Notes: generated from the letters alone by a model not told the origin. A stretch of DNA of 64,000 bases from Segetibacter sp. 3557_3 (GCF_004354985.1 NZ_SMSK01000003.1:397472-461471), one strand, 5' to 3'; positions 49,835 to 60,055 are shown, numbered from the stretch's first letter. Made by a program: numbers and translations.

Positions 49835-50767
49835 CTAGGCATGAAAACTACGGGCGATTTCGCCGCATAGATCAGACTCTACCATCTTTTCAGCCATCGA
49901 AAACATATTGCAGAATGCTGTCGCATTGCTGATGCCGTGTCCGATAATAACAGGTTTGGCGACTCCTAACACGGGTGTGCCCCCAACTTTTTCGTAGTGA
50001 AAACGCGAAAGGTAATCGTCTGTATGCACGTTTCTGGCCTGGGCAATGTCGTACATGCTTTCGGCAAACTTTAGAATGATGTTGCCACTAAACCCATCGC
50101 AAACAATAACGTCCGCCTTATCAAAAAGCAGGTCGCGACCTTCGATATTGCCCACAAAACGGATACGATCATTTTCTTTAAGCAACGGGTATGCAGCCTG
50201 GCAGAGGATATTGCCTTTGCCTTCCTCTTCGCCCACATTAAGCAAACCTACTTTTGGATCTGCAATTCCGAGGATCGTTTTTGCATATAAGCTTCCGAGG
50301 ATGGCAAATTGGTTCAGGTTTTCAGGCTTACAATCGGTATTCAATCCAACGTCGAGCAGCATACCCGTTCCGCCATTGAGCTTCGGAAGTATTGTGGAAA
50401 TGGTTGGGCGTAAAACACCCGGGACAGCTTTTATGCTAAAAAGTGCGCCGACCAGCATTGCACCCGTGTTACCGGCACTAACGAAAGCGTCGATTTTACC
50501 AGTAGCCAGCAAATGAAAACCGATGGCAATGGAAGATTGTTGCTTTTCTTTCAGCGCCTTTGTAGGATGCTCGTGCATATCGATGACCTGGGGCGCATGC
50601 ACAATCCGGGCAGGAAAACCGGAAGGTAGGAGGGGAGTTAGAACTGCTTCGTCGCCAATACAAAATAGATTAGCCGGACGTACTGATTTAGACAAGTAAA
50701 GTTGCAAACCTTTCACCGCTTCCAGCGGTGCAAAGTCGCCTCCCATCATGTCTATACCAATATTCAT
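49835..50767 (-). CDS. plsX: Phosphate acyltransferase PlsX
   Basis: This 310-residue enzyme makes acyl-phosphate from acyl-ACP, the first step of membrane phospholipid synthesis in most bacteria. The start MNIGIDMMGGDFAPLEAVKGLQLYL is a direct PlsX signature, supported by SAGNTGAMLVGALFSIKAVPGVLRP, VGLLNVGEEEGKGN and GDFSGNIILK-like VICDGFSGNIILKFAES. It lies 30 bp after rpmF on the minus strand, in the classic DUF177-rpmF-plsX cluster. fabH, often next, does not follow in this window. Confidence 0.96.
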   Translation of the reverse strand: MNIGIDMMGGDFAPLEAVKGLQLYLSKSVRPANLFCIGDEAVLTPLLPSGFPARIVHAPQVIDMHEHPTKALKEKQQSSIAIGFHLLATGKIDAFVSAGNTGAMLVGALFSIKAVPGVLRPTISTILPKLNGGTGMLLDVGLNTDCKPENLNQFAILGSLYAKTILGIADPKVGLLNVGEEEGKGNILCQAAYPLLKENDRIRFVGNIEGRDLLFDKADVIVCDGFSGNIILKFAESMYDIAQARNVHTDDYLSRFHYEKVGGTPVLGVAKPVIIGHGISNATAFCNMFSMAEKMVESDLCGEIARSFHA

Positions 50768-50797
50768 GTCCGGCTAGAATTATATAAAGAACCGAGG

Positions 50798-50992
50798 TTA
50801 AGCTTTCAAAGGAGCCTTCTCTGCTACAACTTTTCCTTTGTAGAACAGTTTACCTTCGCTAACGTGTGCGCGATGGCGAGCGTGCAACTCTCCGGTAGTG
50901 CTGTCTTTACTCAACGTTACCGGTTCAGCTTTATAATGGGTTCTTCTTTTTGCACTCCGTTGTTGCGAGTGTCTCCGTTTAGGATTAGGCAT
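50798..50992 (-). CDS. rpmF: 50S ribosomal protein L32
   Basis: This 64-residue basic protein begins MPNPKRRHSQQRSAKRRTHYK and continues with LHARHRAHVSEGKLFYKGK, as in Bacteroidota L32. It lacks zinc-ligand cysteines, the C-minus form. It sits 23 bp after the DUF177 gene and 30 bp before plsX, the usual operon order. Confidence 0.97.
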   Translation of the reverse strand: MPNPKRRHSQQRSAKRRTHYKAEPVTLSKDSTTGELHARHRAHVSEGKLFYKGKVVAEKAPLKA

Positions 50993-51015
50993 AAATCAAA
51001 ATTTAATTCTGGGCT

Positions 51016-51558
51016 TTATTGTAAATCTTTAAATTGTTCAAGACCTTTCCAGATGGATTGGGTATCGGACTTTGCGTCGTCTCTCATCTTCTGGAGTTTC
51101 TCAAGTACTTCTTTGTTGCATTGTGGTCCGCCGATCTCTTCTTCCTTACACATTTTCTGCATTGGGATGCTTAGATTGATGAATTCGTAAATCCATTCTT
51201 CTAAATGCAGGTGACTTTCGGTTCTGCTGATATAATGAACATCTGGATCTTCTTCTTGTATGTTCATTGCTTCGGGATCGTCAACCATCTTCACCAGGAT
51301 GTTAAATTCATCCCAGAGTTGAAGTTGAAGTGGATTACCACACCTGTCGCAACTCACACGTGCCTTTCCGTCCACATCAAACTTAAGCATCAGAAAGCCC
51401 ACCTTTTTGTCAAGCTTCAACTTTACCGTTGCCTGGCAATCTGTAAAATCCTGTTGCTGAAAAGGCTCAAAAAACTTATCAGTGATCTCATACGTAAACT
51501 CATGCTCACCTGGCTTGAGCCCCACAAAAGCAATCTCGTATTCTCTTCGCTGAGCCAT
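51016..51558 (-). CDS. DUF177 (YceD-like) protein
   Basis: This 180-residue protein has the DUF177 signature: a conserved ARVSCDRCGNPLQLQ zinc-like CxxC, then DPDVHYISRTESHLHLEEWIYEFINLSIPMQKMC, where the C-terminal CKEEEIGGPQC supplies further cysteines. It is the first gene of the DUF177-rpmF-plsX operon. Homologues have been implicated in 23S rRNA accumulation in plants and bacteria, but the function is not settled. Confidence 0.92.
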   Translation of the reverse strand: MAQRREYEIAFVGLKPGEHEFTYEITDKFFEPFQQQDFTDCQATVKLKLDKKVGFLMLKFDVDGKARVSCDRCGNPLQLQLWDEFNILVKMVDDPEAMNIQEEDPDVHYISRTESHLHLEEWIYEFINLSIPMQKMCKEEEIGGPQCNKEVLEKLQKMRDDAKSDTQSIWKGLEQFKDLQ

Positions 51559-52043
51559 AGTCGGTTTTTAGGGTTGGCAAAGGTATAAGGATTACAACGA
51601 AATACCAAACACATTAACTAACATATACCCAGGTGAGCTTTAGGCATCCAGATGATATTAAACCGCAGAAATTGGCTCCCGAACTTTTTCAGTTTAAGCA
51701 TGTGTACTATCAACATTCACGAAAGATCCTGGCTAGAAACCGCTTATGTGCTTTAATTCCAGCGATCGTGGAACTGGGTGCTGTCGTCAGAAAGAGAAAG
51801 CATACTTCAAGATTAGCCCCAAAAAAGCGAAAACACCTCTTAGTACCAACTTTCAGATCCTGTTTGCAAGCGGAAACAGCGCCATAATATTCACAATTCC
51901 TTTGAATTCTGCACGATTTATGTGATTACAACTCGGTTTACAACTGCTTATTAGAACCTCAATTTAGTTAAACGCGCTAGTGGTAGCAGGCAAGCTACGG
52001 GCATTAGACAATAAAAACATTAAAATTCTATCTTCGAACTGCA
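51559..52043. other. Divergent intergenic region (DUF177 operon / DUF3810 gene)
   Basis: The 485-bp region between two divergent starts must hold at least two promoters. Small open frames occur but look non-coding. No repeat or RNA gene was recognised. Confidence 0.45.
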
Positions 52044-53141
52044 ATGGACATTGTTCGTCAAAAATCATATAACAAATTCACCTATTACGTGCTTGCAGTT
52101 CTGCTGCTATTTGTGTTGGTTATCAAATTGGTCAGCCTTCAACCTGGTTGGATAGAACGATATTACTCCACCGGCATTTACCTTTCGCTTGCTCAGTTTT
52201 TCCGGATAATCTTTGGATGGTTACCTTTTAGCATTGGTGATATCCTGTATACTATAGCTGGTTTTTATCTTTTGTTCCGGGTTATTATTAATGTGAGGGC
52301 ATTGATCCTCAAGCGCATCACGCGGTTGTTGTTTATTAAAAGTGCGGTTCGTACCCTGTTAATAGCAACGTTGGTGTACATCTGCTTTAACTTATTTTGG
52401 GGACTCAATTACAACCGGCTTGGTATCGCATACCAACTGGACTTGACCCCTGCCGAGCATACAAAAGCTGACCTTAAAAAAATCACCGCCCTCTTGATCC
52501 AGCGGGTTAACGACAGTAGAAAGAAGCTTGATACCAGCATAAAGTACCCCTCCTTTAGAGAGATTTTTAAAAAGTCGCACATTGCCTACCAGTTTGCCGA
52601 AAAGAGGTTTCCTTTCCTGCACTATGGCAATGGGTCCATTAAGCGGTCGCTTTATGGTCGAGGGGGAAATTACCTGGGCTTCTTTGGTTATTATAATCCG
52701 TTCACCGGAGAGTCGCAGCTTAACCTAACCCAACCACGATTTTTGTTACCGTATGTTACCTGCCATGAGATGGCGCACCAGCTCGGTTATGCAAGCGAAA
52801 GTGAAGCTAACTTCGTGGGGTATTTGTCTGCCATAAGCTCGCCAGATGTACTTTTCCACTACTCGGTTTATTTTGAACTCTTCAATTACGCCAACCAGGA
52901 GTTGTACCTGCGAGATAGTGTTACAGCCCGGGCAAATTATAAACTGCTGGATACGCTGGTAAAGGTCGACTTTAGAGCGCTAAAAGCTTTTCACAAAAAG
53001 TACAAAAATCCATTTGCCCCCATCATTCAATCATTTTACGACCAATACCTGAAAGTCAATCAACAGGATAAAGGCATTGAAAGCTACAACTATGTGGTAG
53101 GGCTGTTAATCGCTTTTCAAAAGAAGTTCGGTTATATCTGA
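52044..53141 (+). CDS. DUF3810-family membrane protein with zinc-protease-like HExxH
   Basis: This 365-residue protein has three N-terminal membrane segments (YYVLAVLLLFVLVIKLV, FSIGDILYTIAGFYLLFRVII and AVRTLLIATLVYICFNLFWGLNYNRLG). An extracytoplasmic helical domain follows, with LPYVTCHEMAHQLGYASESEANFVGYL. The HEMAHQ sequence is an HExxH motif, with the downstream ESEAN Glu as a possible third zinc ligand, so the protein may be a metallopeptidase. DUF3810 members in Bacteroidota are uncharacterised. It is convergent with dcd. Confidence 0.88.
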   Translation: MDIVRQKSYNKFTYYVLAVLLLFVLVIKLVSLQPGWIERYYSTGIYLSLAQFFRIIFGWLPFSIGDILYTIAGFYLLFRVIINVRALILKRITRLLFIKSAVRTLLIATLVYICFNLFWGLNYNRLGIAYQLDLTPAEHTKADLKKITALLIQRVNDSRKKLDTSIKYPSFREIFKKSHIAYQFAEKRFPFLHYGNGSIKRSLYGRGGNYLGFFGYYNPFTGESQLNLTQPRFLLPYVTCHEMAHQLGYASESEANFVGYLSAISSPDVLFHYSVYFELFNYANQELYLRDSVTARANYKLLDTLVKVDFRALKAFHKKYKNPFAPIIQSFYDQYLKVNQQDKGIESYNYVVGLLIAFQKKFGYI

Positions 53142-53167
53142 TACGGTTTCCTGATCCTTGTTCAAGC

Positions 53168-53704
53168 TTAGAAAAGGTTTTTCCACATCATACTTTCAAC
53201 CGGCTTGTCCGGCTGTTGGCGGTATTTCGCGTCTTTTTTGTCATTGTACTTTACCTCTATTTCTCCGTCTACCGGAAAGTAAATCAGCTGACCGATGGGC
53301 ATTCCTTTGTAAATTTTAACCGGTTGCTTCACCGAAATCTCCAGTGTCCAGTTTCCGCAAAAGCCGACATCGCCTTTTCCGGCGGTGGCATGAATATCTA
53401 TTCCCAACCGTCCGGTTGAAGATTTGCCTTCAAGAAATGGCACATGGGCATGCGTTTCAGTGTATTCCAGGGTGACCCCTAGGTAAAAAACGTGGGGGTA
53501 GAGCACAAAACCTTCTTCCGGAATATCAAAACTCTCGATTTCGTTATGACGCTTTGCATCCAATATATGATCCTTATATGTTGCCAGCACTTTTCCCAGG
53601 TGAACGTCGTACGAATTACTTCCCAAACATGCCCTGTTAAACGGTTCAAGTTTGATCGTTCCTTTTTGTATTTCTTCCAGTATTCTCTTGTCCGATAAAA
53701 TCAT
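53168..53704 (-). CDS. dcd: dCTP deaminase
   Basis: This 178-residue enzyme deaminates dCTP to dUTP. It starts MILSDKRILEEIQKGTIKLEPF and contains the catalytic-site pattern LEGKSSTGRLGIDIHATAGKGDVGFCGNWTLEIS, with the general-base Glu in TLEIS, then GMPIGQLIYF. The length and motif order match the Dcd family. Confidence 0.95.
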   Translation of the reverse strand: MILSDKRILEEIQKGTIKLEPFNRACLGSNSYDVHLGKVLATYKDHILDAKRHNEIESFDIPEEGFVLYPHVFYLGVTLEYTETHAHVPFLEGKSSTGRLGIDIHATAGKGDVGFCGNWTLEISVKQPVKIYKGMPIGQLIYFPVDGEIEVKYNDKKDAKYRQQPDKPVESMMWKNLF

Positions 53705-53886
53705 TGGTGCAATTTTTTTAAACCTGCCTGATATAACCCCGGGGCAATCAAAAATAGCGTTTCGTTGTAAACAGGATTACAAGCTTCAAAAAAATTATGG
53801 GTCAGCTGGCCGATTGTTCGATTTATTACCGGCATTTTTGCCAATATCTCCGGCTTTAAAGCCCAAACTTTTGAACAGCAGAAAAT

Positions 53887-54516
53887 ATGGGCCTTTACTA
53901 TCAACAAGATATAAGCAATGCTACCCGGCTTGCGCTTTGGGAAATTCAGGAGCCAGAGCATTTCTTTATGCAACGGGTTCCTTTGCAAAGGGAGATCACC
54001 CATCCACATAAGCGGTTGCAACACCTGGCCGGGCGGTACCTATTGCCATTCCTGTTTGCCGATTTTCCGCATGCTGAGATTGAAATTGCGGGTACCCGAA
54101 AGCCATTTTTGCCTAACGATCAATATCATTTCTCTATCTCCCACTGCGGCAATTATGCCGCTGCAATTGCCAGCTCAAATGAAAGGGTAGGCGTCGACGT
54201 TGAATTGATTACGCCAAGGGTGCAGAACATCAAGCGCAAATTTCTTCATCCCGAGGAGTTGCGCTTTGTGAACGCAATGCCGGCTGAAAGCCAGTTGGAA
54301 TACCTGACTATTCTATGGAGCGCGAAAGAGGCAATCTATAAGTGGTATGGTCTGGGCCAGGTGGATTTTAGCGAAATGATCCGAACCTTCCCTTTTCAAC
54401 TGTCGGGTGAAGGCTGGATCCAGTCTGCGTTTTTAAAAGATGAACTCCAGGTAAGCCTCATCGTAAACTACAAAAGGTTAGATAATATGTGCCTGGTTTG
54501 GGTGGTCAGTACCTGA
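53887..54516 (+). CDS. 4'-phosphopantetheinyl transferase (Sfp/EntD-like)
   Basis: This 209-residue protein has the PPTase motifs: FSISHCGNYAAAIASS, then VGVDVELITPR with the Mg-binding Asp and Glu, and LTILWSAKEAIYKWYG (WSxKEA). It would attach phosphopantetheine to an acyl- or peptidyl-carrier protein. The carrier is not in this window. It is compact, closer to the short Bacteroidota form than to two-domain Sfp. Confidence 0.9.
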   Translation: MGLYYQQDISNATRLALWEIQEPEHFFMQRVPLQREITHPHKRLQHLAGRYLLPFLFADFPHAEIEIAGTRKPFLPNDQYHFSISHCGNYAAAIASSNERVGVDVELITPRVQNIKRKFLHPEELRFVNAMPAESQLEYLTILWSAKEAIYKWYGLGQVDFSEMIRTFPFQLSGEGWIQSAFLKDELQVSLIVNYKRLDNMCLVWVVST

Positions 54517-54666
54517 CTTACAAACTAGCTTGTTGCCGATTTTGGCTTTCATGCAATTTTGAGGGTTACTCTTGCGTCTACCTTAATAAACGTCGACGCC
54601 AGTTTACATTTTTCACATTGCCGTGGAACATAATAAACTGGCAACTAATTTGCTATGGGGGCTAAC

Positions 54667-55512
54667 ATGAAAAAGCTTTTGCTGTCGCTGGCATTTCTGC
54701 CGGTGGGAGGCCTAGTTAAGGCACAACGAACACATATAAATATTTTTGCAGGGGCCGCTAACTACCAGGGTGAACTGCTTTTTGGTGTACAAAGTTCCAA
54801 ACGATTCACACTGTCACAGGCGAAATTTGCAGCTGGCCTTGGTGTTGAATATGAGCTGTCGAACCATTTGAGTTTGAAAGGCGCGATAACTTTAGGTAAG
54901 ATCGGTGCTGATGATAAAAGGAGTGCTATTGATCCGTCCCGCAACCTGAATTTTACTTCTTCAATAACCGATGCTTTTGCCGGTGTTCAATACTATATCA
55001 CTGACCCAATGGAGCATCTGGTAAATCCTTACGTTTTCGCGGGTCTTACTGTATTTCGATTCAATCCTTACACCTCTGACTCGATTAGCAAAAAGATATT
55101 TCTACAACCGTTGAGTACCGAAGGTCAGGGCTTTGTTTCTGGCCGGGAACCTTATAAGCTCACCCAACTGGCGTTGCCTTTCGGTGGCGGCTTGAAGTTT
55201 TCTCTCACCGACGATTTGCGGATCGGTTTTGAGGTAGGCTTTAGAAAAACGTTCACCGATTACTTAGATGATGTAAGCACCACCTATGTTGATGAGGACC
55301 TGCTTCGGGCAAACCGGGGCCAGCGCGCAGTCGATCTCGCATTCAGGGGGGATGAACTCAAGACTGGTGCTACTTACCCGGCGGCCGGAACGGAGCGGGG
55401 TATCGCACGTTTTAAAGACTGGTACTACTTCACGGGTATCTCTGCAAGTGTACGACTGAGCAGCGGTGAACAACGTATATCCCGCGGCCGTCTTGGCTGC
55501 CCTAAGATATAA
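54667..55512 (+). CDS. Outer-membrane beta-barrel protein (DUF6089-like)
   Basis: I chose ATG 54667 because it opens a signal peptide (MKKLLLSLAFLPVGGLVKAQ); ATG 54655 adds MGAN. The 281-residue protein has alternating beta-barrel strands: INIFAGAANYQGELLFG, FAAGLGVEYELSNHLSLKGAITLGKIGADD, VNPYVFAGLTVFRFNPYTSD and IGFEVGFRKTFTDYLDDVSTTYVD. The ANYQGEL start resembles the DUF6089-like family of Bacteroidota. The function is unknown; its closest operon partner is unclear. Confidence 0.8.
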   Translation: MKKLLLSLAFLPVGGLVKAQRTHINIFAGAANYQGELLFGVQSSKRFTLSQAKFAAGLGVEYELSNHLSLKGAITLGKIGADDKRSAIDPSRNLNFTSSITDAFAGVQYYITDPMEHLVNPYVFAGLTVFRFNPYTSDSISKKIFLQPLSTEGQGFVSGREPYKLTQLALPFGGGLKFSLTDDLRIGFEVGFRKTFTDYLDDVSTTYVDEDLLRANRGQRAVDLAFRGDELKTGATYPAAGTERGIARFKDWYYFTGISASVRLSSGEQRISRGRLGCPKI

Positions 55513-55654
55513 TGTTTGCCGTTCGAAGGCCAGGGCATTCCCAGACCCAGCATGGTAAGTTCCAGGCATCCCGGCTTCAACTGTTCATGGTCAACTCCAG
55601 ACGCCATAACCTCGGTTTGTCGAACTTGTCTGACTTTTACTATACTATAATTAT

Positions 55655-56317
55655 ATGGGTACAGCAGAACTCGATGGTTTTAATAAGACCATTACCATAC
55701 ACTCAAACATTATCACATACGGCAAAGCTGCTGATGAGCAGCTTACAGGGTTGTTACGGGAAGAAGTCGAGACGCTCTGGAATGAACCCAAAGCTTCAGT
55801 TCATATGTTCGGCGAAAATTTCTGTGTTGTATTTTCAATCAACGCTGCACATCAACCCGGCATTGGCATCGAGGAGATTATTGCAAACGTCGACAGCCGG
55901 AATAATTACTTCCGGATAGAGGAATATGCACATGGTAACATTTCCTTCGTAGACGGACTGGGCTGCAACACAGGCTACTTCAAACTCGAGAACTTGTATA
56001 AAGGTTCCACAACCGCGGCCCATGAATATGGCCATACCCTCGGACTAGATCATCCATACGATCTTGATCACCGTGGCAAAGGGGTTCCCGGTATCATGTT
56101 TCCGCGCGGCACCCTCGTGGATCCACAATTCCAATATGATCCGGCGAAACCTGCAGGCGTAACCGGTGGAACGATGCACCCCATGTATCGTAAAGTTTTC
56201 GCGACAGATATCCACGCAATCAACCTGCCCCGCCTCAAGTTTTCGAATGGCATAGCTGTAGTTGGAGAATTTACCAATGTCTACCACCACGATCATGCGG
56301 ACCAGCATTGGGTATAA
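55655..56317 (+). CDS. Metzincin-like zinc metalloprotease without a signal peptide
   Basis: This 220-residue protein contains HEYGHTLGLDH, a full HExxHxxGxxH zinc-binding motif of metzincins such as matrixin/M10 or M12-type proteases. A likely Met-turn is GIMFPRG or GTMHPMY. The N-terminus (MGTAELDGFNKTITIHSNIITYG) carries no signal peptide, so the protein would be cytoplasmic or exported in a non-standard way. No prodomain or cysteine switch is visible. The start follows a TACTATAATTATATG stretch. The substrate is unknown. Confidence 0.75.
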   Translation: MGTAELDGFNKTITIHSNIITYGKAADEQLTGLLREEVETLWNEPKASVHMFGENFCVVFSINAAHQPGIGIEEIIANVDSRNNYFRIEEYAHGNISFVDGLGCNTGYFKLENLYKGSTTAAHEYGHTLGLDHPYDLDHRGKGVPGIMFPRGTLVDPQFQYDPAKPAGVTGGTMHPMYRKVFATDIHAINLPRLKFSNGIAVVGEFTNVYHHDHADQHWV

Positions 56318-56533
56318 AAGGTAGCCCGTGTTTGTTGTCCAATCTATTTATAGCTTTATGCCCGGACGAGGCAGTGCTTGCTTTCCAAAGTTTTAGGTTC
56401 AGGTACAATGGCAGGGGTGTTTTCATTGCCTATGGCTACTTAAACATGTTCTCCACAAGCTTTCCACCACTAAATTTTACCATTTCGTTGCCACCCTGAT
56501 TTGCTGTATGTTCGCAGACATAAAAGTTGTGAA

Positions 56534-59500
56534 GTGAGATTAAAGTCATTAGAAATCAAGGGGTTCAAGAGCTTTGCCGATAAAACCGTTGTCAACTTCG
56601 ATGAGGGCATCACCGGTATTATTGGTCCGAATGGTTGTGGAAAAAGCAATATCATCGACAGCATCCGATGGGTAATTGGTGAGCAGAAAATCAGCGCCCT
56701 TCGAAGTGAAAACCTTGAGGCACTTGTCTTCAATGGCAGCCGCACACGAAGCGCAAGCGGCCTGGCTGAAGTAAGCCTGACGTTTGAAAACACAAAAAAC
56801 CTTTTGCCTACTGAATTTAGCACCGTAACCATAACCCGGAAGTTTTATAAGAATGGTGAAAGTGAATACCGGATGAATGATGTCAGTTGCCGGCTAAAAG
56901 ACATTCACAACCTTTTCATGGATACCGGGGTTAGTACCGACAGTTACGCCATTATCGAGTTGGGCATGGTGGATGATATTATCCGCGACAAGGAAAATAG
57001 CCGGCGCCGGATGCTAGAACAGGCTGCAGGTATAACCATTTATAAAACACGTAAAAAAGAAGCAAAAGCAAAACTCGACCTTACGGAAAGCGACCTTAAC
57101 CGCATCGAGGATCTTGTTTTTGAAATCAATAACCAGCTTAAAACACTCGAGAACCAGGCGAAAAAGGCTGAGAAATATTACGAGATCAAAAAGGATTATA
57201 AAGAGATCAGCGTAGAACTTGCCAAAGCTTCACTCGAAGGATTTAACGACACCTACCAGCAGCTAAACGCCCAGCAGGAAACAGAGACAGATAAAAAGTT
57301 TAAACTCGAGGCAGAAATAGCTACCGACGAAGCAGCTGTTGAACAGGAGAAATTGGGGTTCATAGAGAAAGAACGGGCACTGCAGGCAATGCAACATGAA
57401 TTCAACGACCTGGTGCAGAAACTGCGGAGCCAGGAGAACGAGAAAAACCTTGCGAGCCAAAAGCTTCAATACCTGAAAGAAAAAGCAACGAGCTTGAAAA
57501 CTTTCCTCGACAAAGCGGAAGGACAGGTAGCAGGAATAGACGAGTCCATAACTTTTACGACCCAGCAGTTATCGGAAGAAGAAAGCAAGTTGAGCCATTT
57601 GCAGGACCAGGTTGAAACTGCTAAGATGGACGTGCAAACAAAACGCCAGGTGTACGATGAAAAACGCAGCGCGGTTGATCAACTTAGGCGAAGGTTCCAG
57701 GAGGTGCAACGTAAGCAGTTCGATGCAGAGAAGAAAGTGGCGGTTGCAGATGCGTCTATACAAAACCTGCAACGTGCATTGTTACAACTGCAGGATGAGC
57801 GGATGCAACGCGAAAGTCAACTGAAGCAATTGGAGGTACAAAAGGTTGATAAGGACCAGGAACTGGAAGACAAAAGGGTAGAATTAAGGGAATTACAAGA
57901 ACAACATGAAGCAACAAAACAACAAATACTTGAAACGCAGCAGCAGCTGGAGAACCTGAGAAGTAAACTCGCGGAGGAAAACAGGACCTTCGACTCTAAG
58001 AAAAATGAGCATGCTCTTCTCAAGAGTATGATCGATAGCATGGAAGGTTATCCTGAAAGCGTAAAGTTTCTAAGTAAGAGCACAAGTTGGAACAACAAAG
58101 CACCCATACTCACAAACATCATCTATGTAAAGGAACAATACCGGGCAGCGGTGGAAAATGTATTGGAACCATACCTTAACTACTATGTTGTAAATAACAT
58201 TGAGGAAGGCTTTGCCGCTGTTAACCTGCTTGACGTAAACAAGAAGGGTAAGGCAAATTTCTTTTTGCTCGACCAGATTAACGGGTACGAAAGTGCTGCC
58301 GTTCATCAACCTGCCGGAACAATACCTGCAATGGACGTAATAGAGGTTGATGAGTCGTACCGAAAGCTTGCTGAATACCTTTTAAGCAATGTATTTATTG
58401 CTGAAACCAATGATGGTTTGCAGGAAAGTAACGGTGCTGTTGTATTGGAAAAGACAGGGAAATTCCTGAAAGGTAAATACAGCATCAGTGGTGGAAGCGT
58501 AGGTATTTTTGAAGGTAAGAAAATAGGCCGGGCAAAGAATCTTGAAAAGCTGGCGGAAGAACTTTCGTCCCTGGAAAAAGTTGTCGCAAACCGGAAATCA
58601 GAAATCCAGGCTCGCCAGAATGAAGTAACGATGTACAGCCAGCAACTACAAGAGCAGGCAATAAGGCAAACACAACAACAAATCAGCGAGCTTACCAACC
58701 AGGTATTTGCTATACAGAATAAGATCGAAAACCTAAATGCGTCACAGGCTTCCGCACAAAAGCGACTCGAAGACCTCCAGGGCAACCTGGAAGCAAACCA
58801 GGATGCTATCGCGGATGTTCGTGAAGAATTAACCGGCCTGAATGAAGCTTTGCAGGATGCGGCTGAGGAAATGAAAACGCAGGAACAGGACTACCGTCTT
58901 GCGGAGCAGGAGTACCAGGATTTTAACCGCCTGTTCAATGAGAATAATTTATTGCTTACCCGCCAACAGAGCAAGATATCGGCGCTTAAAACAGAACTCC
59001 AGTTTAAGAATAACCAGTTAAACGACCTCACCCAACAGATCGAGAGCAACAAGGTTCAATTGAAACAGGTCAGTGAGAACATAATTGAAAACGAGGACAC
59101 CTTGAAAGATGCTGAAGCATTTTTGGTCAACCTGCTCCGCATGAAGGAAGACGAAGAGCAAAAGCTCAATGCTGCTGACCAGGCGTATTACAACCTTCGC
59201 AATGCTTTGGGCGAAAAGGAAAGCCAACTACGCCACAAAGTGAAAAGCAAAGAAATTCTTGATCAAATCCTTGCTGAAATAAAGGATAAGCTGAATGAGC
59301 TGAAGTTACAGCTTGCCGGTATGAAAGAGCGCCTCAGCGTTGAGTTTCGCATTAACCTCGATGAGATCATTGACCAGGCAAGAACAACGGAAACTTCGCT
59401 TGATGATCTAAAGGCCGCAAGTGACAGGATGAAAAAACGCCTTGAGAATATGGGCGAGGTGAACCCTACTGCCATTGAGGCTTTCCAGGAAATGAAAAAG

Positions 59501-60055
59501 CGTTATGATTTTATAGTAGAGCAGAAAAACGACCTTGTGACGGCAAAAGACAGTCTTCTGCAAACCATACAGGAGGTGGAGACCACAGCCAACCAGAAGT
59601 TGCTTGATACTTTCAACGCCGTCAGGGAGAACTTCCAGAAGGTATTTAAGGCACTGTTCACTGAAGAAGATATGGGCGACCTTATTCTTGAAAACCCGGA
59701 GAACCTGGCAGAAACAGGAATTGACATAATTGCCAAGCCAAAGGGTAAAAAACCCAGCAGTATTGGTCAGTTGAGTGGGGGAGAAAAGACCCTGACCGCT
59801 ACAGCGCTGCTTTTTGCGATCTACCTGATTAAGCCTGCACCTTTTTGTATTCTTGATGAAGTCGATGCCCCCCTCGACGACGCGAACGTGGGTAAGTTTA
59901 CCAAGATGATACAGCAGTTTAGCGAGAATTCGCAATTCATCATCGTTACCCACAACAAGATGACAATGGGAGCAGTTGATGTAATTTATGGAGTTACCAT
60001 GCAAGAGCCTGGTGTTAGCAAACTGGTGCCTGTTGATTTTAGAAGTTTAAACTAA
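56534..60055 (+). CDS. smc: Chromosome segregation ATPase SMC
   Basis: I prefer GTG 56534 because it gives MRLKSLEIKGFKSFADKT, the usual SMC start; the frame is open from a TTG at 56501. The about 1,173-residue protein has Walker A in IIGPNGCGKSNIID, coiled coil from about 160 to 500, and a hinge at about 515-640 (GYPESVKFL, AVENVLEPYLNYYVV). A second coiled coil runs to about 1,010, followed by the ABC signature LSGGEKTLTATALLFAIY and Walker B in FCILDEVDAPLDDANV. It compacts and organises the chromosome, usually with ScpA and ScpB, which are not in this window. Confidence 0.96.
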   Translation: MRLKSLEIKGFKSFADKTVVNFDEGITGIIGPNGCGKSNIIDSIRWVIGEQKISALRSENLEALVFNGSRTRSASGLAEVSLTFENTKNLLPTEFSTVTITRKFYKNGESEYRMNDVSCRLKDIHNLFMDTGVSTDSYAIIELGMVDDIIRDKENSRRRMLEQAAGITIYKTRKKEAKAKLDLTESDLNRIEDLVFEINNQLKTLENQAKKAEKYYEIKKDYKEISVELAKASLEGFNDTYQQLNAQQETETDKKFKLEAEIATDEAAVEQEKLGFIEKERALQAMQHEFNDLVQKLRSQENEKNLASQKLQYLKEKATSLKTFLDKAEGQVAGIDESITFTTQQLSEEESKLSHLQDQVETAKMDVQTKRQVYDEKRSAVDQLRRRFQEVQRKQFDAEKKVAVADASIQNLQRALLQLQDERMQRESQLKQLEVQKVDKDQELEDKRVELRELQEQHEATKQQILETQQQLENLRSKLAEENRTFDSKKNEHALLKSMIDSMEGYPESVKFLSKSTSWNNKAPILTNIIYVKEQYRAAVENVLEPYLNYYVVNNIEEGFAAVNLLDVNKKGKANFFLLDQINGYESAAVHQPAGTIPAMDVIEVDESYRKLAEYLLSNVFIAETNDGLQESNGAVVLEKTGKFLKGKYSISGGSVGIFEGKKIGRAKNLEKLAEELSSLEKVVANRKSEIQARQNEVTMYSQQLQEQAIRQTQQQISELTNQVFAIQNKIENLNASQASAQKRLEDLQGNLEANQDAIADVREELTGLNEALQDAAEEMKTQEQDYRLAEQEYQDFNRLFNENNLLLTRQQSKISALKTELQFKNNQLNDLTQQIESNKVQLKQVSENIIENEDTLKDAEAFLVNLLRMKEDEEQKLNAADQAYYNLRNALGEKESQLRHKVKSKEILDQILAEIKDKLNELKLQLAGMKERLSVEFRINLDEIIDQARTTETSLDDLKAASDRMKKRLENMGEVNPTAIEAFQEMKKRYDFIVEQKNDLVTAKDSLLQTIQEVETTANQKLLDTFNAVRENFQKVFKALFTEEDMGDLILENPENLAETGIDIIAKPKGKKPSSIGQLSGGEKTLTATALLFAIYLIKPAPFCILDEVDAPLDDANVGKFTKMIQQFSENSQFIIVTHNKMTMGAVDVIYGVTMQEPGVSKLVPVDFRSLN

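Noticed and set aside
50046..50516. 156-residue open frame on the plus strand
   Set aside because: It is antisense to plsX, a firmly identified gene.
51633..51887. 84-residue open frame in the divergent region before DUF3810
   Set aside because: Basic, low-information composition, no motif, and no neighbouring support.
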